Source: Alkalihalophilus pseudofirmus
GTDB lineage: Bacteria; Bacillota; Bacilli; Bacillales; Bacillaceae_D
DNA: 64,000 nt
Direction of reading: 5' to 3'
Assembly (NCBI RefSeq): GCF_029094545.1
Contig: NZ_CP117835.1
Coordinates: 1,282,001 to 1,346,000, forward strand
The first letter of the stretch is position 1. The number at the start of each line of letters is the position of its first letter. This document shows, piece after piece, positions 45,023 to 54,287 of the stretch. A program made the position numbers and the translations under genes. Under the pieces are notes generated by a model that saw only the letters and a program-made list of their open reading frames with translations, was not told the origin of the DNA and made no database searches.

Positions 45023-45684
45023 AGAAACCGATTATTTTCTGTGACTTTGACGGGACCATTACAGAATCAGACAACATTATTGCTCTAATGAAGCAGTTTG
45101 CCCCTCCTGAATGGGAAGAGATCAAAGATCAGATTTTAAATCAAACCATTACGATACAAGAAGGTGTCGGGAAATTATTCTCCTATATTCCCTCTTCTAA
45201 AAAGCAAGACATGCTTGAGTTTCTCAGGGAGAACGCACACTATCGGGATGGTTTTGCTTCCCTGTTAACTTATGCGAATGAAAACGATATCCCGTTTTAC
45301 ATAGTGAGCGGAGGCGTTGATTTTTTTGTTTATCCAATGCTTGCAGAATTTGATGTGCCTTTAGAGCAGATCTATTGTAATAAAGCCGATTTTTCAGGTG
45401 AGAAAATCCTGATTAAATGGCCGCATTCTTGTGATACGCATTGCAATAATGGGTGCGGCTGCTGCAAACCAAGTATTATACGATCATTCGATGAGACATT
45501 GCATGAGTGTATTGTCATTGGCGATTCAATAACTGATCTTGAAGCAGCAAAGTTAGCAGACTTAGTTTTTGCGCGAGACTATCTAAAGGAAAAATGCGAG
45601 GAATTAAATATTACCTATCAGCCTTTTGAAAATTTTCATCAGATTACGAATTACTTAGAAGGGAGGAAGTCAGTTTGTCGATAG
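45019..45684 (+). CDS. mtnX: 2-hydroxy-3-keto-5-methylthiopentenyl-1-phosphate phosphatase
   Basis: A 221-residue HAD phosphatase that dephosphorylates the mtnW product. Motif I is [13 protein letters not shown] with the nucleophilic Asp, the Cys-rich [14 protein letters not shown] segment is typical of MtnX, and motif IV is [13 protein letters not shown] 45019 overlaps the mtnW stop (ATGA). Its own 3' end overlaps mtnB. Confidence 0.94.
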   Translation: MKKPIIFCDFDGTITESDNIIALMKQFAPPEWEEIKDQILNQTITIQEGVGKLFSYIPSSKKQDMLEFLRENAHYRDGFASLLTYANENDIPFYIVSGGVDFFVYPMLAEFDVPLEQIYCNKADFSGEKILIKWPHSCDTHCNNGCGCCKPSIIRSFDETLHECIVIGDSITDLEAAKLADLVFARDYLKEKCEELNITYQPFENFHQITNYLEGRKSVCR

Positions 45685-46334
45685 ATAAGTGGAACGAATT
45701 AGCTGATATTAAAGATGAATTAGCTGCTCGTGATTGGTTTCCTGGAACAAGCGGCAACCTTTCAATAAAGGTGGATAATGAGCCGTTATCTTTTTATGTG
45801 ACAGCTAGCGGAGTAGATAAGCGTAAACGAACGGAAAAAGATTTTTTGTTAGTGGATCAATGTGGTCAATCTATCGAACAAACATCCTTAAAACCTTCTG
45901 CAGAAACGCTCCTTCATGCACAAGTATACCGGTTAACGGACGCTGGCTGCTCGCTGCATGTGCATACAATTTATAATAATTTAATTTCAGATATGTACGG
46001 TGATACAGGGGCCGTAACGTTTAGAGGCAATGAATTAATTAAAGCATTCAATATTTGGGAAGAGGACGGGGAATTAACAATCCCTATTGTTCGTAATTTT
46101 GCAGATATCCCTAAACTTAGCCAAGCTGTTGCTGATGTTATTAAACGAGAAACGAAAGCTGTTTTAATTAGAAATCACGGAATCACTGTCTGGGGGCGTG
46201 ACGGCCTAGAAGCTAAAAAGCATCTGGAAGCACTTGAATTTTTGTTCAGCTTTCATGTGAAGCAGCTTCTTCTCACACAACAAGTACAAGCGATTAAGGG
46301 AGGAATGAACTATGGCAACATTGAGATTTCATGA
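45675..46334 (+). CDS. mtnB: Methylthioribulose-1-phosphate dehydratase
   Basis: A 219-residue class II aldolase-fold dehydratase acting on the mtnA product. Metal-ligand His residues lie in LHVHTIYNNL and RNHGITVWG, and GTSGNLSIKV is the phosphate-binding turn. TTG 45675 follows GGGAGGAAG and overlaps the end of mtnX. The stop overlaps the mtnD start, so all four genes are coupled. Confidence 0.94.
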   Translation: MSIDKWNELADIKDELAARDWFPGTSGNLSIKVDNEPLSFYVTASGVDKRKRTEKDFLLVDQCGQSIEQTSLKPSAETLLHAQVYRLTDAGCSLHVHTIYNNLISDMYGDTGAVTFRGNELIKAFNIWEEDGELTIPIVRNFADIPKLSQAVADVIKRETKAVLIRNHGITVWGRDGLEAKKHLEALEFLFSFHVKQLLLTQQVQAIKGGMNYGNIEIS

Positions 46335-46842
46335 TACGAACGAGAGACTAGAAGGAGGAAGGGTAGAAGCATATTTAAATGATCAAGGTGTTATCTATGA
46401 AAGCTGGTCAACAGATAAACTACCGTCTCACTTAGTTGAAAAGTATACATTATCAGAGGCTGAGAAAGAAGAAATTCTAGAAGTTTATGCAAATGAAATT
46501 GCTGATATTTCAGAGAGAAGAGGCTATCTAACTGCAGATGTAATCTCACTGTCTTCTGCTACGCCCAAGCTTGAAGATTTACTTAAAAACTTTAAGCAAG
46601 AACACCATCATACTGATGACGAAGTGCGATATATTGTGAGCGGACATGGGATATTTGCAATTGAGGGGAAAGATGGCCGTTTCTTTGATGTAGAGTTAGA
46701 ACCGGGCGATTTAATTTCTGTACCTGAAAATTATCGTCACTATTTCACACTGCAAGAAGATCGTCAAGTCGTAGCCATTCGCATTTTTAAAACAAAAGAA
46801 GGATGGGTGCCAGTATATGATCGAAAAGAGGAAGTAAAATAA
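46312..46842 (+). CDS. mtnD: Acireductone dioxygenase
   Basis: A 176-residue cupin enzyme that oxidises the acireductone to the keto acid of methionine (Fe form) or off-pathway products (Ni form). Metal ligands are in EHHHTDDEVRYIVSG and ENYRHYFTL. GGGAGG precedes ATG 46312. It ends the salvage operon; the final transaminase is not in this window. An inverted-repeat element follows the stop directly. Confidence 0.95.
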   Translation: MATLRFHDTNERLEGGRVEAYLNDQGVIYESWSTDKLPSHLVEKYTLSEAEKEEILEVYANEIADISERRGYLTADVISLSSATPKLEDLLKNFKQEHHHTDDEVRYIVSGHGIFAIEGKDGRFFDVELEPGDLISVPENYRHYFTLQEDRQVVAIRIFKTKEGWVPVYDRKEEVK

Positions 46843-46991
46843 AAAAGCTGGGACGGAAGTATTTAACTGAGAGCAAACAAAATGCTAATTTATCTGAAGC
46901 ATAGTATGAAGCGGAGTGATGAAAAAACTTTACTCCTTTGGCGTTATTGTTTGCAAGGCTCATCAAATGCTTTGTCCCCTTTTCTTTTTTT
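46843..46991. repeat. Hairpin-forming intergenic element after mtnD
   Basis: The element starts AAAAAAGCTGGGAC and closes with GTCCCCTTTTCTTTTTT. A second stem pairs GCAAACAA (46873) with TTGTTTGC (46947). The GCTGGGAC start is shared with the element at 14.3 kb. It can act as a terminator for mtnD and ends at the stop of the convergent gene. Confidence 0.55.
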
Positions 46992-47616
46992 AATAGAGGC
47001 GCTGTGTGTAGCTTTCTTCGAGCTGCTGCTGAATTGTTTCTGTGTCACGATTCAATGTCTTTGCATGACTTGATAAAATAGAGGCTGGATTTGGAAGTTC
47101 ATTATCATACGAAGTTGAATCCCATAAGTTTGAACGAATAAAAGCTTTGGCACAGTGTATGAAGCACTCTTCTACCTCAACGACTATTCCTAAAATGGGG
47201 ATTTTCCCTTTCACACTCATTGATTCTAATAAATTTTGATCATTTGTTACTCTAGCCTTCCCGTTGATTCGAAGGGTTTCATTAAGTCCAGGAATAATAC
47301 ATAACAAGCCTATCTGAGAATTCTGAAGAATGTTTTTGATGGAATCAAGCCGCTTATTGCCTGGTCTCTCAGGAATAATCAATGTTTTTGAATCAAGGAT
47401 GGATACAAAGCCCGGAGCATCTCCTCGTGGTGAGGCGTCACATAAACCAGCTGCGTTGGCTGAAGATATTACGACAAAGGGAGATTTAGATAGAAACTCG
47501 CTCACATGCCGATCAATATGATCAATAACTTTTCGCTTAGCTAAAAGACTAGGCTCCCCAAGCATATTTAAAAGTTCATTTTCTGTATTAATAAAAGAAT
47601 AATCAGACAAATTCAT
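46990..47616 (-). CDS. Pyridoxamine 5'-phosphate oxidase family flavoprotein
   Basis: A 208-residue PPOX-fold protein. FMN-binding features include PFVVISSANAAGLCDASPRG and LIIPERPGNKRLDSIKNIL, matching a subgroup of FMN-dependent proteins rather than true PdxH. GGAGC precedes ATG 47616. It is a single gene with no obvious partner. Redox activity with flavin is likely; the substrate is unknown. Confidence 0.85.
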   Translation of the reverse strand: MNLSDYSFINTENELLNMLGEPSLLAKRKVIDHIDRHVSEFLSKSPFVVISSANAAGLCDASPRGDAPGFVSILDSKTLIIPERPGNKRLDSIKNILQNSQIGLLCIIPGLNETLRINGKARVTNDQNLLESMSVKGKIPILGIVVEVEECFIHCAKAFIRSNLWDSTSYDNELPNPASILSSHAKTLNRDTETIQQQLEESYTQRLY

Positions 47617-47761
47617 AGGTTAAAGCTCCTTTGGTTGATTTTACTATTTTTATCATACTAACTTCCTTGTCGTTCGTAAATGCTTTAATGCTTATTTCTG
47701 ATGTTTATGAAAAACTGAATTAGGGAAAAGATTTATTGAGATAGTAAAAGGAGTGAATGAA

Positions 47762-48400
47762 ATGAATATACTAGTAGTTGGAGCAAATGGAAATGTAGCA
47801 AAGCAAGCTATAAAAGAATTAAGCAAAAGTGATCATAAGGCTGCAGCGATGATTAGAGATGACAAACAGACAGAATCACTTATGGATGCAGGCGCAGACA
47901 GAGTGGTCATTGCTGATTTAGAGGAAAATATCGATCATGCCTTTGACGGGATAGATGCTGTCATCTTTGCAGCTGGTTCCGGAGGTCATACCGGGGCAGA
48001 TAAAACGATTTTAATTGACATGTGGGGTGCGATGAAAGCAGTAGATGCTGCGAAAAAACATAAGGTCGACCGCTTTGTGCTGCTTAGCTCAATGGGGACT
48101 GTTGACCCTGATAAGAGCGATCGCATCAAACATTACCTTGTTGCTAAAAAAATAGCAGACGATCATTTAAAACAATCAGGTTTAAATTATACAATTGTAC
48201 GACCAGGCACTCTCACAGATGATGAGGCTCTTGGAAAAATTAAACTAGAGCAGGAAATTGAAGTGCGCGATACGACGATTACTAGAGCAGATGTTGCTAA
48301 GGTCTTAGCTGAGGTTGTGGATCGGGTGAATACCTATGGTAAAACGTTTGAAATTTTAAATGGTGATACACCAATTAATGATGCTCTAGATCGTGTGTAA
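47762..48400 (+). CDS. NAD(P)-binding atypical SDR, YhfK-like
   Basis: A 212-residue NAD(P)H-binding protein with the glycine motif VVGANGNVAKQA at the N-terminus, FAAGSGGHTGADKT, and VLLSSMGTVDP. It lacks a clear YxxxK pair, in keeping with the atypical group that includes B. subtilis YhfK. ATG 47762 is favoured over GTG 47753 by spacing to AAAGGAG. Single gene followed by a strong terminator. Substrate unknown. Confidence 0.84.
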   Translation: MNILVVGANGNVAKQAIKELSKSDHKAAAMIRDDKQTESLMDAGADRVVIADLEENIDHAFDGIDAVIFAAGSGGHTGADKTILIDMWGAMKAVDAAKKHKVDRFVLLSSMGTVDPDKSDRIKHYLVAKKIADDHLKQSGLNYTIVRPGTLTDDEALGKIKLEQEIEVRDTTITRADVAKVLAEVVDRVNTYGKTFEILNGDTPINDALDRV

Positions 48401-48412
48401 AAAGGAATCTTT

Positions 48413-48447
48413 AGGTGAGTGAACAATATTTGTTCACTCACCTTTTT
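48413..48447. terminator. Terminator after the YhfK-like gene
   Basis: Nearly perfect stem AGGTGAGTGAACAA / TTGTTCACTCACCT with a T-run. Confidence 0.88.
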
Positions 48448-48483
48448 TATTTTTCCTCATACACATAGGGTGAGGTGAGGGCT

Positions 48484-49419
48484 ATGACAGGAAGTGCATT
48501 TCTCTTTTATGAGATGCTTGGGCTGTTAGTTATCGGATTCATAGGCTTTACAGCGCGGAAGGTGAGAATTCTGCCAGTTGAAGCAAATAGGGTTTTGACC
48601 CAAGTGATTTTATACATTACTCTTCCTTCTTTGATTCTTTATGCTATGGACATTAACTTATCAACTGAAATCATGTTTGAACTCCTATGGTTAATAGGTT
48701 TATCGATATATGCTATGGCAGTTGCCATCTTAGTAGGAAGAGGAATGCGAAGGAGTGCGACATTACCTGAGAATAAGCAAGGTGTGTATGAAGGGTTAAT
48801 TGTATTTGGAAATCAAGGATTCATCGGATACGCTGTTACTTTTTATTTGTTTGGAGAAATAGGGGTGTTATATACAGCTATTTTTATGATATTTTATCTA
48901 TTTTTAATCTGGTCGTATGCCATCTACTTAGTGGCGAGAAACTATCAAAAAATTAACCTATCCTTATTATTCTGGAATCCTGGTATAATCGCTACTACTC
49001 TTGGATTGGTCATAATGCTAATGCCTTTTGGCTGGCCTTCTCCTGTATCCTCTTTGCTTTTAACACTAGGAGAATTGACAATGCCCTTATCAATGTTATT
49101 GATAGGCAGCTTATTAGCTGGTTTGACGGCTTCTGCTTGCCGGCAATTAATGACATCGAAGTATGTGTGGCTTGCCGTGCTGGCAAAATTAGTTGTCATT
49201 CCTGTTTTTCTTTTACCTTTTATCTATTTGCCTGTTTCTATGACTGTTATCGGTGTAGCCATCCTTGTCACTGCAACACCCTCTGCACCAACCATTACAA
49301 TGTATGCAGAGAAATATGGAGGCGATACTAAGTTTGCGGCAGTTATAGTGGCAGCGGGGACAATTCTTTGTGTGCTAACAATTCCGTTATTGTACAGCTT
49401 GATCGTATGGCTTTCATAA
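48484..49419 (+). CDS. AEC family transporter (auxin efflux carrier superfamily)
   Basis: A 311-residue membrane protein with about ten helices. The first block (EMLGLLVIGFIGFTARK) and the internal GNQGFIGYAVTFY and ATPSAPTITMYAEKYGG motifs fit the AEC/MleP-type permeases, which move malate or other organic acids. ATG 48484 lies behind GAGGTGAGG. Single gene. Substrate not inferable. Confidence 0.86.
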   Translation: MTGSAFLFYEMLGLLVIGFIGFTARKVRILPVEANRVLTQVILYITLPSLILYAMDINLSTEIMFELLWLIGLSIYAMAVAILVGRGMRRSATLPENKQGVYEGLIVFGNQGFIGYAVTFYLFGEIGVLYTAIFMIFYLFLIWSYAIYLVARNYQKINLSLLFWNPGIIATTLGLVIMLMPFGWPSPVSSLLLTLGELTMPLSMLLIGSLLAGLTASACRQLMTSKYVWLAVLAKLVVIPVFLLPFIYLPVSMTVIGVAILVTATPSAPTITMYAEKYGGDTKFAAVIVAAGTILCVLTIPLLYSLIVWLS

Positions 49420-49450
49420 TATAGTTAGTTTTAGAAACGTTAAAACGAAG

Positions 49451-49479
49451 AAGGAGCTGCCCCAGCAGGACAGCTCCTT
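49451..49479. terminator. Bidirectional terminator
   Basis: Stem AAGGAGCTG / CAGCTCCTT between the convergent AEC transporter and uppP genes. Confidence 0.8.
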
Positions 49480-49490
49480 TTAAATGTTCT

Positions 49491-50327
49491 CTATTCAAGT
49501 TCCATAATGAAGTTAGCATCAAAATAGAAGAAGATGAAGATGGCAGCAACAAAGCAATAAATCGCAAAGTAAATAAGTTTGCTGCGTTTTAGGAACTCAA
49601 TCAGCCATACAATACCTAGCCATGAGAAAATGAATGTAGCGATGAAAGCAACGACTAATGCCAGGACCCCTGTTTCAGCAACTAGTGTGCCGTCTGTAAA
49701 ATCACCAATAGCCAATACTGTTGATCCTAGGATTACAGGAATAGATAAAAGGAACGAGTAGCGTACAGCCGTTTCTTTATTTAATCCTGCAAATAACCCT
49801 GTAATTAGAGTCGCTCCAGACCTTGAGATCCCAGGAATAACAGCAAGTGTCTGTCCTAAACCAACAATAACCGCATCGACAAATGTCATGTCTTTTTCTG
49901 TTCGATTTCCGTGTTTAACAAAACGTTCAATAATAATCAAGAAGATTCCTGTTGTAGCAAGAGCTAATGCAATAAAAGGGGGGGTTTTTAAAACACTGCC
50001 AATTGAATCCTCTAGTAATACGCCTAACACACCTGTAATTCCAGTTGCTACGATAATATAGAGTCCAAATAAAAATTGCACTCGGTTTTCTTTTGAGCGA
50101 TTCCCAAAAAATGAGAAGAATCCAATAATGACTTCAACGATATCTTTTCTAAAATAGAGGACGACCGCTAAGATGGAAGCTAAATGTAAAAAGATCTCGA
50201 ATGCGAAACCAGGAAAAGAGTAATTAAAAACCATTTGTGTAATGATAATATGAGCCGTACTTGATATAGGAAGAAATTCAGTAATTCCCTGAACAATTCC
50301 AAAAATGATTGCTTCAATTATTGACAT
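49491..50327 (-). CDS. uppP: Undecaprenyl-diphosphatase
   Basis: The 278-residue BacA-type membrane enzyme recycles undecaprenyl diphosphate for cell-wall synthesis. Both active-site motifs are present: GITEFLPISSTAH near the N-terminus and PGISRSGATLITG. About seven to eight helices. GGAAGGAAC precedes ATG 50327. Single gene; known family members confer bacitracin tolerance. Confidence 0.95.
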   Translation of the reverse strand: MSIIEAIIFGIVQGITEFLPISSTAHIIITQMVFNYSFPGFAFEIFLHLASILAVVLYFRKDIVEVIIGFFSFFGNRSKENRVQFLFGLYIIVATGITGVLGVLLEDSIGSVLKTPPFIALALATTGIFLIIIERFVKHGNRTEKDMTFVDAVIVGLGQTLAVIPGISRSGATLITGLFAGLNKETAVRYSFLLSIPVILGSTVLAIGDFTDGTLVAETGVLALVVAFIATFIFSWLGIVWLIEFLKRSKLIYFAIYCFVAAIFIFFYFDANFIMELE

Positions 50328-50528
50328 AGTAGGTTCCTTCCTTTTTATGAATAGTTATTTTTTATTGGGTAATAACTGCTTCATTCTAGCAAACTTTTCA
50401 TTTTTAGAAAAGAGTATTTAGTAGAAATACATCGTACGTTCACTTTATTGTTTATTGCGGCTTCGTTTTTTAAATTCTATAATGTAGGGAGAAAATAGAG
50501 TAAGTGATTTTAGAATGGATGTGTAAAA

Positions 50529-51044
50529 ATGAAACGGAAAAGAACCTTTTTGGTTTTAGCTATAGCGTGTATTTTAGCAGTTGTGACGGTTGTAACAATG
50601 GATAGGCAAGAGGTAGGTAATGAAGTCGGGATGGTTGCTGAAGATTTTGAGCTTCCAACTTATCAAGGCGGTCAAGAATCATTTAATCAGTACGAGGGTC
50701 AAGTTGTGATCCTTAATATGTGGGCCTCATGGTGTGAGCCTTGCCGTGATGAAATGCCAGATTTTATGGAACTACAGCAAGATTATCATCAAGAGGGTTT
50801 AGACATAGTGACTGTAAATATGCAGACGTATGAACGAACGCTAAATGATGCCCCCGAATTTATAGAAGAAATGAATCTCACACTTCCTGTTTTCTTTGAT
50901 GAAGACGGGGTTGTATCAGATCGTTACGGAATAAGAGTTCTGCCGACGACTTTTGTTATTGACCGTGAAGGAGTCATTGCCCATGTGATTCCTGGTGAAG
51001 TGAATTATGAAAGATTAGAAGAATTGATTAAACCATTATTATAA
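50529..51044 (+). CDS. Membrane-anchored thioredoxin-like protein, ResA/TlpA type
   Basis: A 171-residue extracytoplasmic thiol-disulfide oxidoreductase with an N-terminal membrane anchor (about residues 6-23) and the redox motif WCEPC in WASWCEPCRDEMP. The cis-Pro loop (VLPTTFVID) is present. ResA-like proteins reduce apocytochrome c or spore-envelope thiols; no cytochrome genes are adjacent, so the partner is open. Single gene with terminator. Confidence 0.88.
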   Translation: MKRKRTFLVLAIACILAVVTVVTMDRQEVGNEVGMVAEDFELPTYQGGQESFNQYEGQVVILNMWASWCEPCRDEMPDFMELQQDYHQEGLDIVTVNMQTYERTLNDAPEFIEEMNLTLPVFFDEDGVVSDRYGIRVLPTTFVIDREGVIAHVIPGEVNYERLEELIKPLL

Positions 51045-51058
51045 GTGGATCTAGTGTA

Positions 51059-51082
51059 AGTCGAGCCTATGCTCGGCTTTTT
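51059..51082 (+). terminator. Terminator after the ResA-like gene
   Basis: Stem AGTCGAGC / GCTCGGCT with a T5 tail. Confidence 0.75.
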
Positions 51083-51172
51083 GTGTTGGAGAAGAGGAAT
51101 TAGTAATTTATGAATAATTTGGAAGGGAAACTTCATACTAAGAGCAAAGAAAAAGAACGGAGCTGAAGTGAG

Positions 51173-52261
51173 ATGTTTGCAGAAGTGCGAGATCAGATCA
51201 AAGCTATTGTGTTTGAAGATAATCATATACAGATTTTGCAGACATCTCGCACACAACAAGCTGTTTTATACAAAGCGCTGACAAAAAAAGGCCGGATAGG
51301 AGATACAGTTTTATTAAATACCACAGCGAGCGAATTGAATCTAGGTACAGGAGGATATGATTTTGTTAAATCAGCGGGAGAGAATGCCCAGGGGACTCCT
51401 TGTCTAAACAGAGATGACGGTCATATTCTGAAATTACGATATACTCCGATGCAGCATCAAGTCTTATCTGTAGAATCACAGGAAAGTCCATATCATTCAT
51501 TGTTTCAAACCACGTATTCTCTAGAGAAGAGGCCTGTTTTAGTCGGTGAATTGCATAGTATGATTCCCATCCTCTATGCAGGTTCTAAAGTTTTACACAA
51601 AAGGGCTACTGTATGTATTATCATTGATGACCAAGCAGCTTTGCCTCTTATGCTGAGTGAACACATTAGAGCACTTGAAGGAGAAGAGACATTTGTAACC
51701 ATTACGGTAGGTCAGGCTTTTGGAGGGACATATGAAGCGGTTACTATCCAAACAGCCCTTCAATTTGCTCACAAACACCTTAAAGCAGACATTATTATGA
51801 TAACTGTCGGTCCTGGAGTTGTAGGCACAGGGAGTTATTACGGATTTACAGGAATGTCTTTGGCGAATTGGTCTAATAATGTGGCGGCTTTAGGGGGGGT
51901 TCCTGTATGGATTCCGCGCTTGTCCTTTGCTGATAAAAGGAAGCGGCATAGAGGGATTAGTCATCATACATTAACGCCGCTAATAGAAGCAGTCCTAACG
52001 AAGGTAATCTTGCCCCTGCCACTTTTAAATGGAGATAGGCTTGAAATGATTGAAAACCAGCTTTCTATGCTGCAGAAAGCAAAAGTGAGCCCTGAAATAA
52101 AGTGGATCGATGAACAGGAAGTACAACAAAAGACAGAGCAAGCTCTTCGTACGTTAGGAAAAGATATTAAGACTATGGGAAGAGGCTATCAAGAAGATCC
52201 AGCTTTTTTTTGGGCAGTGGTGGCTGCATTATGGACCAGTCTTAATTTAGGCCGTGAATGA
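51173..52261 (+). CDS. DUF3866 family protein
   Basis: A 362-residue soluble protein of the DUF3866 family, recognised by its place before nudF and by the glycine-rich TVGPGVVGTGSYYGFTGM and VTVGQAFGGTYEAVT segments. Length is typical. No catalytic role is known. Its last 73 bases overlap mciZ on the other strand. GGAG ten bases before ATG 51173 is an acceptable ribosome site. Confidence 0.8.
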   Translation: MFAEVRDQIKAIVFEDNHIQILQTSRTQQAVLYKALTKKGRIGDTVLLNTTASELNLGTGGYDFVKSAGENAQGTPCLNRDDGHILKLRYTPMQHQVLSVESQESPYHSLFQTTYSLEKRPVLVGELHSMIPILYAGSKVLHKRATVCIIIDDQAALPLMLSEHIRALEGEETFVTITVGQAFGGTYEAVTIQTALQFAHKHLKADIIMITVGPGVVGTGSYYGFTGMSLANWSNNVAALGGVPVWIPRLSFADKRKRHRGISHHTLTPLIEAVLTKVILPLPLLNGDRLEMIENQLSMLQKAKVSPEIKWIDEQEVQQKTEQALRTLGKDIKTMGRGYQEDPAFFWAVVAALWTSLNLGRE

Positions 52262-52380
52262 ACAGTCTTAACCCAATCTTCTACATACTCAAAATGCTGC
52301 ATAGATTCTTTCAGCTTGGCGTTAATTTCCCATGCTTTACCTGCTAGAACGATTCCTTGATTGTGTACGTAGACTTTCAT
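52189..52380 (-). CDS. mciZ: MciZ-like FtsZ assembly inhibitor
   Basis: A 63-residue protein whose first 40 residues track B. subtilis MciZ (40 residues, recalled from memory): IVLAGKAWEINAKLKE and FEYVEDWV correspond to the conserved VVLVGKAWEIRAKLKE and FQYVKDW. MciZ caps FtsZ filaments in the mother cell during sporulation. Here a basic C-terminal tail of about 20 residues is added. Location next to nudF agrees with B. subtilis. The ribosome site (GAGG, 12 bases off) is weak. The 3' end is antisense to the DUF3866 gene. Confidence 0.8.
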   Translation of the reverse strand: MKVYVHNQGIVLAGKAWEINAKLKESMQHFEYVEDWVKTVHSRPKLRLVHNAATTAQKKAGSS

Positions 52381-52462
52381 ATCTCACACATCCTCGAATG
52401 ATAGATTATATGGTACACTTCTATGTAATAACTATGTCAAAAAGAACCTAGGAGTGAGATCG

Positions 52463-53008
52463 TTGAATCATCTTTACGAAAAAACAATCAAATCTAACTC
52501 GATATACAGCGGCAAGATCATTGACTTGCAAGTGGATGAAGTAGAACTGCCTAACGGCAAAACAAGTAAAAGAGAGATTATTAAACACCCTGGAGCTGTA
52601 GCTATTCTTCCTATTACAACAGAAGGAAAGTTGATTTTAGTTAGGCAATTTCGAAAAGCACTTGAAAAAACGATTATTGAAATACCAGCAGGCAAGTTGG
52701 ACGCGGGGGAAGAGCCTGCTGATTGTGCGAAAAGAGAGCTCGCAGAAGAAACAGGTTATGTAACAGACAATCTTGACTTTTTACTTTCATTTTATACATC
52801 GCCTGGATTTGCTGATGAGCTCATTTATATGTATGTGGCTACTGGTCTTACAGCAGGGGAAGTAAGCCGGGATGAAGATGAATTTCTAGATGTGGTCGAG
52901 GTAACACTTGAGGAAGCAGTAGAGATGGTGCGAGATGAACGGATACATGATGCCAAAACAGCCTATGCCATTCAATATATGCGGTTAATGAAATATCTTG
53001 GTAAATAA
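52463..53008 (+). CDS. nudF: ADP-ribose pyrophosphatase (Nudix)
   Basis: A 181-residue Nudix hydrolase splitting ADP-ribose to AMP and ribose-5-phosphate. The Nudix box is GKLDAGEEPADCAKRELAEE followed by TGY, preceded by IIEIPA. TTG 52463 follows AGGAGTG at proper distance; GTG 52454 in frame overlaps that site. Position upstream of spoIIM-fur-xerD is conserved in Bacillus. A terminator follows. Confidence 0.93.
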   Translation: MNHLYEKTIKSNSIYSGKIIDLQVDEVELPNGKTSKREIIKHPGAVAILPITTEGKLILVRQFRKALEKTIIEIPAGKLDAGEEPADCAKRELAEETGYVTDNLDFLLSFYTSPGFADELIYMYVATGLTAGEVSRDEDEFLDVVEVTLEEAVEMVRDERIHDAKTAYAIQYMRLMKYLGK

Positions 53009-53012
53009 GAGG

Positions 53013-53041
53013 AGCGCTCCTGCTTTGAGAGTAGGAGCGCT
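53013..53041. terminator. Bidirectional terminator
   Basis: Perfect arms AGCGCTCCT / AGGAGCGCT between convergent nudF and the gamma-lyase gene. Confidence 0.78.
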
Positions 53042-53077
53042 TTGGTGTTGTACTAATTAACATAGCACCGAACTTGT

Positions 53078-54268
53078 TTACGATAGTGCTTGCTCTAAAT
53101 CATAAATAATATCTTCAACGTTCTCTATTCCTACAGACAGGCGAATTAAGCCATCTGCAATCCCCATTTTTATCCGTTCTTCACGAGGGACGACAGAGTG
53201 AGTCATAGAAGCAGGGTGCTGAATCAATGAGTCAACATCCCCTAGGCTGACAGCACATTTAAGTAATTCAAGTTTGTTCATCATGTTAAGTCCAGCTTCA
53301 AGTCCTTCTTTTAATTCAAAGCTGATAAGTCCGCCGAAACCGTCCATTTGTCTTTTTGCGAGTTCGTGTTGTGGGAAGCTTTTTAACCCAGGATACATGA
53401 CATTCGTCACTTTTGGGTGGGATTCTAGGAATTCGGCAACCTTTTGAGCATTTTCAGAGTGCCGGTCCATTCGTACACCTAATGTTTTTATTCCTCTGAC
53501 AAGTAAAAAGGCATCAAATGGAGCAAGGATTCCGCCAATATCTTTTTGAGTTGTAAATTGAATATGCTCAAGGAATTCTTTTGTACCAACAGCGACACCA
53601 GCTACAAGGTCCCCATGTCCACCTAAATATTTTGTAGCACTATGGACAACCACATCACAACCATATTCTAGGGGGCGCTGCAAGTAAGGAGACATAAATG
53701 TGTTATCCACTACTGTAGTCACATTATGCTCTTTTCCGATTTGACCTATAAGTGCTAAGTCAATGATTTGCATCGTTGGATTAATCGGGGTTTCAATATA
53801 GATAACTTTCGTATTTTCCTTTATTTCACGGAGGATGCTTTCTTTATCTCGCATGTCACATAATGTGTAGTCCACATTAAACTTATCTTTTAAAATCGAT
53901 AAAAAGCCAAATGTACAACCATAAAGACCTCGTGAGCATAAAATATGATCTCCGGAGCGCACAAGGCCTAGGAGCACAGCTGAAATAGCTGCCATACCAG
54001 ACGCGAATGCTAATGCTTTTTCTCCTTTCTCAAGAGCTGCGATTTTTTCTTCTAATGCGGTAACTGTCGGGTTTCCAAGTCTTGAATATACATAACCTTC
54101 CTCTTCGCCGGCAAACCGCCTCCCGCCTGTCTCTGCACTAGGAAAGACGAAAGTAGACGTTTGGTGAATAGGTAGAGCAAGTGAACCGGTAAGAGGATCT
54201 GGTTTGTACCCTTTATGGACAGCTAATGTTTGAAAGCCTTGCTCTCGGTTGGATTCTTTTGATGACAT
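53078..54268 (-). CDS. Methionine gamma-lyase
   Basis: A 396-residue PLP enzyme of the Cys/Met metabolism family. The cofactor Lys is in HSATKYLGGHGD. The Cys in SRGLYGCTFGFL corresponds to the active-site Cys that marks methionine gamma-lyases (cystathionine lyases lack it), so the likely reaction is methionine to methanethiol, ammonia and 2-oxobutyrate. ATG 54268 starts it; a perfect CcpA-type cre site lies 20 bases upstream, implying glucose repression. Inserted between nudF and spoIIM, which are otherwise neighbours in Bacillus. Cystathionine gamma-lyase is the alternative. Confidence 0.85.
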   Translation of the reverse strand: MSSKESNREQGFQTLAVHKGYKPDPLTGSLALPIHQTSTFVFPSAETGGRRFAGEEEGYVYSRLGNPTVTALEEKIAALEKGEKALAFASGMAAISAVLLGLVRSGDHILCSRGLYGCTFGFLSILKDKFNVDYTLCDMRDKESILREIKENTKVIYIETPINPTMQIIDLALIGQIGKEHNVTTVVDNTFMSPYLQRPLEYGCDVVVHSATKYLGGHGDLVAGVAVGTKEFLEHIQFTTQKDIGGILAPFDAFLLVRGIKTLGVRMDRHSENAQKVAEFLESHPKVTNVMYPGLKSFPQHELAKRQMDGFGGLISFELKEGLEAGLNMMNKLELLKCAVSLGDVDSLIQHPASMTHSVVPREERIKMGIADGLIRLSVGIENVEDIIYDLEQALS

Positions 54269-54287
54269 GATATCCCTCTTCTCTTTT

